DNA from: Neptuniibacter sp.
GTDB lineage: Bacteria > Pseudomonadota > Gammaproteobacteria > Pseudomonadales > Balneatricaceae
Direction of reading: 5' to 3'
Length of the DNA: 18,664 nucleotides
NCBI GenBank assembly: GCA_024686055.1
Contig: JAIBDV010000012.1
Span: forward strand, 1 to 18,664
The position numbers and the translations under genes were made by a program. Within the stretch, counting starts at the first letter, position 1; the number at the start of each line of letters is the position of its first letter. Under the pieces are notes generated by a model. It did no database searches, was not told the origin of the DNA, and saw only the letters and a program-made list of their open reading frames with translations. Of this stretch, positions 14,961-18,664 are shown one piece after another.

Positions 14961-16475
14961 ATGGACTACCAGAACAGTTACAAAAACAGCACCAGCCGTG
15001 GCAAGCTCTACCTGCGCAGTAATACACGGCTGATGGCTGCCAGCCACTTTTTCACCATACTTGCCACCATCATCACTATCTCGGTGACACAGAGCTTTGC
15101 CTGGTGGATGCTAGCCCCACTACTCTTTTCAGCCATCATCGCCTTCTGGTTCTGGCGCAGCCGGGAAAAAGTATTTAACACCCTGGATGCCGTTCACAGT
15201 ACCCTGCACTTTGCCAACACCGGCAGCCTCAGCCACCGTGTCACCCGCGTTGCCGGGCAAGGTGAAGTCGGCCAGGTAGCGTGGGAGCTTAACGACCTGC
15301 TCGACCAGATGGAGTCCTACTTCAAAGAAGTCGACGCCTGCTTCAAACAGGTCAGCCTGGGCAACTACAATCGCCGCGCCTTTTACAAAGGCATGCCGGG
15401 CCGCCTGCGTAACTCACTACAAAAAATAAACGAGTCCCTGACCCTGATGCAGGACGGCAAAGAACTGCTTGCTGCCAACGAGCTGCACTCCGACCTGCAC
15501 AACCTCAACACGCGCCATCTGATCGACAACCTTCGCCAAAACCAGGCCGATCTGGTACGTATCTCCAGCGAAATGGAACATGTAGAAGGCATTGCAGGCG
15601 AGAACGGCAAGATGGCCGCCGACAGCGCCGGCCGGGTCAACCGGATGGCTGACGCCCTGTCCGCCGTCACCATAAACATGACCAATGTACGCGCCATGAC
15701 CCATGAACTGGAGCAAGACGCCGCCGACGTCTCCCACGCTCTGTCGATCATCACCGAAATCGCCGACCAGACCAGCCTGCTGGCCCTTAATGCTGCCATC
15801 GAAGCAGCCCGCGCGGGTGAGCAAGGCCGTGGATTCGCTGTCGTAGCCGATGAAGTAAAAGCGTTATCACACCGCACCAAGGAAGCCGCAGTTGAAATCT
15901 CCGCTACCATCCACTCCTTCAGCGGGCGGGTGAAAAAAATGGTCGATGAAGCTGAACAGTCCAGCAAAGCCACCGCGACGGTGAGCGAACAGATCACCTG
16001 CATCAGCAGCCAGTTCAATCAGATCAGCCACTCCGCTGAGGCCATCACTGATTACATCACCTACTCAAAAGATCGCACCTTCGGCTCACTGGCCAAGGTT
16101 GACCATGTAATCTACAAACAGAACGGCTATCTGGCACTGGACGACTCCGCCGACCGCAGCGCCGAACTGGATGCCATTCGTAAAGACCACACCCAGTGTC
16201 GGCTGGGCATGTGGTACTACGAGGGTGCCGGTTCACAGAAATTCGCTCACACCGAGGCTTACCGCCAGGTCGAGACCCCGCACCACAAAGTACATAGCGC
16301 AGTGCAACAAGCCGTCGCCCTGCGCGACAGCAACTGGCGGCACGAAATCAGCCTGCGTAAACAAATTGTTTCGCACATGCGTACAGCAGAAGAGGAAAGT
16401 TACAACGTTTTGCAATATCTCGATGGTATGGTGGAACAGCGTCACTGCAACAATGAAACCGTGAACCACGCATAG
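14961..16475 (+). CDS. Methyl-accepting chemotaxis protein with C-terminal CZB domain (transducer half)
   Basis: A 504-residue chemoreceptor. Two closely spaced membrane helices (about 27-43 and 47-65) leave almost no periplasmic loop, as in Aer and CetA, so sensing must be internal. A HAMP-like region follows (about 66-165). The signalling hairpin tip is at about 264-300 (EIADQTSLLALNAAIEAARAGEQGRG). The C-terminus (about 375-490) is a CZB zinc-binding domain: His382 in VDHVIYK, Cys413 in QCRLGMWYYEG, and His441 and His445 in PHHKVH. CZB receptors are known to respond to zinc or to oxidants through the zinc-bound Cys. There is no NWETF-type tether. AGGAGG precedes ATG 14961 by 6 bases, and it is surely co-transcribed with the PAS gene 15 bases upstream. 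Confidence 0.94.
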   Translation: MDYQNSYKNSTSRGKLYLRSNTRLMAASHFFTILATIITISVTQSFAWWMLAPLLFSAIIAFWFWRSREKVFNTLDAVHSTLHFANTGSLSHRVTRVAGQGEVGQVAWELNDLLDQMESYFKEVDACFKQVSLGNYNRRAFYKGMPGRLRNSLQKINESLTLMQDGKELLAANELHSDLHNLNTRHLIDNLRQNQADLVRISSEMEHVEGIAGENGKMAADSAGRVNRMADALSAVTINMTNVRAMTHELEQDAADVSHALSIITEIADQTSLLALNAAIEAARAGEQGRGFAVVADEVKALSHRTKEAAVEISATIHSFSGRVKKMVDEAEQSSKATATVSEQITCISSQFNQISHSAEAITDYITYSKDRTFGSLAKVDHVIYKQNGYLALDDSADRSAELDAIRKDHTQCRLGMWYYEGAGSQKFAHTEAYRQVETPHHKVHSAVQQAVALRDSNWRHEISLRKQIVSHMRTAEEESYNVLQYLDGMVEQRHCNNETVNHA

Positions 16476-16528
16476 CACAAACTGCGCACAAATTGCCGCA
16501 CTGCAGCGATCTACTACCTTAGAACAGG

Positions 16529-16556
16529 TTGTAAGTTGTGCAGCGCAGTCTATGCT
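16529..16556 (+). promoter_or_regulatory. Candidate phaC promoter
   Basis: TTGTAA (16529-16534), a 16-base spacer and TATGCT (16551-16556) would give a leader of about 77 bases before phaC. The match is moderate. No terminator is evident after the chemoreceptor gene, so read-through is possible. Confidence 0.45.
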
Positions 16557-16588
16557 CTCTAGTTCACAGCTCAAGATTTGGACGATTT

Positions 16589-16620
16589 GCCTGTTGCCAG
16601 GGAACACAGCTGCAACAGGC
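16589..16620. repeat. 9-bp perfect inverted repeat in the phaC leader
   Basis: GCCTGTTGC (16589-16597) and GCAACAGGC (16612-16620) are exact reverse complements separated by 14 bases, ending just before the phaC Shine-Dalgarno AAAGG at 16628-16632. It could be a repressor operator downstream of the promoter or a hairpin near the ribosome-binding site. Confidence 0.6.
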
Positions 16621-16639
16621 CTGACTGAAAGGCGTACTG

Positions 16640-18382
16640 ATGGATACGAAGCCGAACACCCCGACTGACCCTCAGGAGTTTATTAATTTCCTGAACGAAG
16701 AGACGCAAAAACTCTTCGATACGTTCTCTGTAAAAAACCAGGAAGATTTTTTCAGTAACTTCACAAAGTCATGGACAGAGCTGGCTGCCCGCTCATGGGA
16801 AGACCCAACTGTCTGGATCCGTGCGATCTCCGACTACCAGCAAGGTCAGATGAACCTGTGGCGCAACATCCTGACGGGCGGCGCAACCGTCAACCCGGTC
16901 GCCAGCCCGGCACCAGGGGATCGACGCTTCCAGGCCGAGGAGTGGAATCAGAATCCGGTTTTCGACTATATTAAACAGTCTTATCTGCTGACATCTCAGC
17001 TGATGTCTGAAATGGCTGCCAATGCCCATTTATCAGACGGCGAGCAGCGTAAGCTGGAGTTCTACACCCAGCAGTACATCGATGCAATGTCGCCAACAAA
17101 CTTCGCCATGACCAATCCAGAAGTCCTGCACCAGGCAATGGAAACCAAAGGTCAGAGCCTGATTGACGGCATGAAGAACCTGCTCAGCGACGTCGACAAA
17201 GGCCGTATCTCGATGACCGACGAGAGCGCCTTTGAGCTAGGCAAAAACCTGGCGTTGACAGAAGGCTCCGTTGTCTTCGAAAACGAAATGCTGCAGCTGA
17301 TTCAGTACAAGCCAACTCAGGCTCAGGTATTTGAACGCCCGGCACTGATCATCCCGCCCTGCATCAACAAGTTCTACATCATGGATTTGCAGGAGCATAA
17401 CTCCTACGTCAAATACTGCGTAGAACAGGGCCAGAACACCTTCCTGATCTCCTGGACCAACCCACGTGAAGACCAGAGCTACCTGAGCTGGGATGACTAC
17501 GTTGAGAAAGGCATCCTGGAAGCGATCGAAGCGGTTAAGTCCATTGGCGGTTCCAGCAAGATCAACACCGTGTCCTGGTGCGTTGGCGGCACCCTGACAG
17601 CCACAGCACTGGCTGTGATGGCCAACCGCAAAGACACTTCCGTTGCCTCTGCCACGTTCCTCACCACACTGACTGACTTTGCTGACCCTGGCGATATCGG
17701 TGTATTTGTTGATGAAAAACAGGTTGGCCAGCTGGTTGAAAAAGTGAACGATGAGGGCTTCCTCAATGGCCGCAGTCTGGCAAACTCGTTCAACATGCTG
17801 CGCTCTAACGATCTGATCTGGTCCTACGTGGTCAACAATTACCTCAAAGGGCAGACACCACCGCCGTTTGACATTTTGTACTGGAACAGCGACTCCACCA
17901 ACCTGCCAGCCACCATGTACACTTTCTACATGAAAGAAATGTACCTGGAAAACAAACTGTCACAGCCTGGCGGCCTGACTATTTGTGGTGAAGCGATTGA
18001 TCTGAGCAAGATCAAAATTCCAGTCTACTTCCTGTCCACCATCGAAGATCATATCGCCCCATGGAAAGGTACCTTTAAAGGCACCGAACTGATGAAGGGG
18101 CAAGTTGAGTTCGTACTGGGCGCATCTGGCCACGTTGCAGGGGTTATCAACCCGGCTTCCAAAAACCGTCGCCACTACTGGACCGGCGGCAAGCTTGGAG
18201 ACGGCGCAGAAAACTGGCTGGAAAGTGCGGAACGTCAGGAAGGTACCTGGTGGAACCACTGGTCTGAATGGCTGAAGAAACGCGCAGGCAAAAAAGTCGA
18301 CGCACCCGCGACACTGGGCAACGCGACACACAAAGAGATCGAACCGGCACCTGGGCGCTACGTAAAAGTACGCCTGGCCTGA
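16640..18382 (+). CDS. phaC: Class I poly(3-hydroxyalkanoate) synthase PhaC
   Basis: PhaC polymerises (R)-3-hydroxyacyl-CoA into PHA on cytoplasmic granules. Its 580 residues are typical of class I enzymes (C. necator PhaC 589) and longer than class III PhaC. An N-terminal PhaC_N region (about 80-220) precedes the alpha/beta hydrolase domain. The catalytic triad is Cys314 in SWCVGGT, Asp470 in STIEDHIAPW and His498 in GASGHVAGV. The lipase-like box reads S-W-C-V-G-G, with Ser where many synthases have Gly. Other landmarks are LIIPPCINKFYIMDL (236-250), the conserved YWNSDSTNLP and the C-terminal RHYWTGG. AAAGG lies 7 bases before the ATG. It stands alone: no phaA, phaB, phasin or phaR gene lies in the window, and a terminator follows. 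Confidence 0.96.
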   Translation: MDTKPNTPTDPQEFINFLNEETQKLFDTFSVKNQEDFFSNFTKSWTELAARSWEDPTVWIRAISDYQQGQMNLWRNILTGGATVNPVASPAPGDRRFQAEEWNQNPVFDYIKQSYLLTSQLMSEMAANAHLSDGEQRKLEFYTQQYIDAMSPTNFAMTNPEVLHQAMETKGQSLIDGMKNLLSDVDKGRISMTDESAFELGKNLALTEGSVVFENEMLQLIQYKPTQAQVFERPALIIPPCINKFYIMDLQEHNSYVKYCVEQGQNTFLISWTNPREDQSYLSWDDYVEKGILEAIEAVKSIGGSSKINTVSWCVGGTLTATALAVMANRKDTSVASATFLTTLTDFADPGDIGVFVDEKQVGQLVEKVNDEGFLNGRSLANSFNMLRSNDLIWSYVVNNYLKGQTPPPFDILYWNSDSTNLPATMYTFYMKEMYLENKLSQPGGLTICGEAIDLSKIKIPVYFLSTIEDHIAPWKGTFKGTELMKGQVEFVLGASGHVAGVINPASKNRRHYWTGGKLGDGAENWLESAERQEGTWWNHWSEWLKKRAGKKVDAPATLGNATHKEIEPAPGRYVKVRLA

Positions 18383-18412
18383 TCACTAGCCTGACTTAGC
18401 CAAACTAACACC

Positions 18413-18437
18413 AACCCTGGCCTCGGCCGGGGTTTTT
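18413..18437 (+). terminator. Intrinsic terminator of phaC
   Basis: ACCCTGGCC (18414-18422) pairs with GGCCGGGGT (18425-18433), with one G-U pair and a TC centre, and runs into TTTTT (18433-18437). It begins 31 bases after the phaC stop. Confidence 0.9.
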
Positions 18438-18461
18438 ATTGGCGCGACAAATTGCAGGCAT

Positions 18462-18485
18462 AAAAAAACCAGCGCATGGGCTGGT
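18462..18485 (-). terminator. Intrinsic terminator of the leftward tRNA unit
   Basis: Reading leftward, ACCAGC (18485-18480), a 6-base loop and GCTGGT (18473-18468) are followed by a run of seven T (18468-18462). It lies 30 bases past the tRNA-Gly 3' end and faces the phaC terminator. Confidence 0.9.
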
Positions 18486-18514
18486 CCTCTTTATTCTTCA
18501 TGACTGAAGAAGAT

Positions 18515-18590
<76 letters not shown>

Positions 18591-18620
18591 TGATCTTTTC
18601 GACTCTACAGAGTCAGAAAA

Positions 18621-18664
18621 TGGCGTCCCATAGGGGGTTCGAACCCCTGTTACCGCCGTGAAAG
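18621..18664 (-). tRNA. tRNA-Glu (anticodon UUC), truncated by the window edge
   Basis: The 3' 44 bases of a minus-strand tRNA: anticodon loop CTTTCAC with TTC at 18662-18660, GGCGG anticodon stem arm, T arm AGGGGTTCGAACCCCCT and a 3' end GGGACGCCA with encoded CCA. This matches bacterial tRNA-Glu closely. The D arm and 5' acceptor strand lie beyond the right edge. Confidence 0.93.

Noticed and set aside
15383..16018. 211-codon open frame antisense to the chemoreceptor
   Set aside because: Ser/Arg/Ala-rich shadow of the MCP coding frame, no recognisable domain.

Overview
The window reads as core chromosome of a Gammaproteobacterium close to the Pseudomonas/Oceanospirillales group. Protein sequences match E. 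coli families closely (LexA, DinG, TopA, Uup, TatD, Slt). As I recall the P. aeruginosa map, the order lexA - two small conserved genes - topA - small gene - universal stress protein - ABC-F ATPase - slt follows one conserved block. The fatty-acid oxidation pair fadBA (faoAB) that usually sits just upstream of topA there is absent here. A poly(hydroxyalkanoate) synthase and an energy-taxis gene pair fit a motile, carbon-storing bacterium. I see no mobile element, CRISPR array, prophage or compositional island.

Layout. (1) 1-114: the left edge, with a short dyad and perhaps the 5' end of a leftward gene. (2) 115-3204: leftward dinG and rightward lexA diverge from a region with a perfect CTGT-N8-ACAG SOS box lying on the lexA -10 element; lexA ends in a long bidirectional terminator. 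(3) 3221-6862: leftward topA followed by two small conserved genes of unknown function, with a 20-bp perfect palindrome after topA and a good sigma70 promoter in front of it. (4) 6999-8511: an unknown membrane-anchored protein on the plus strand, then a leftward pair (anchored hypothetical protein plus DUF1653 protein). (5) 8573-9166: a universal stress protein gene with a candidate FNR/ANR-type promoter and a strongly structured leader. (6) 9177-11087: leftward uup. (7) 11278-14090: slt and tatD, overlapping by ATGA. (8) 14072-14320: a leftward glutaredoxin-like gene whose 3' end overlaps tatD. (9) 14412-16475: an Aer-like PAS protein and a two-TM chemoreceptor with a C-terminal CZB zinc domain, probably a split energy-taxis receptor. 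(10) 16529-18437: a monocistronic class I phaC with a 9-bp inverted repeat in its leader and an intrinsic terminator. (11) 18462-18664: leftward tRNA-Gly(GCC) and truncated tRNA-Glu(UUC) with their own terminator.

Functional threads are DNA damage and topology (dinG, lexA, topA, tatD), ribosome-associated ABC-F function (uup), wall turnover (slt), stress and redox adaptation (usp, glutaredoxin-like, PAS/CZB taxis) and carbon storage (phaC). Most of the window is ordinary core genome. The parts most worth a second look are the split PAS + CZB chemoreceptor, the structured usp leader with its anaerobic-type promoter, the phaC leader repeat, and the small conserved unknown genes around topA.
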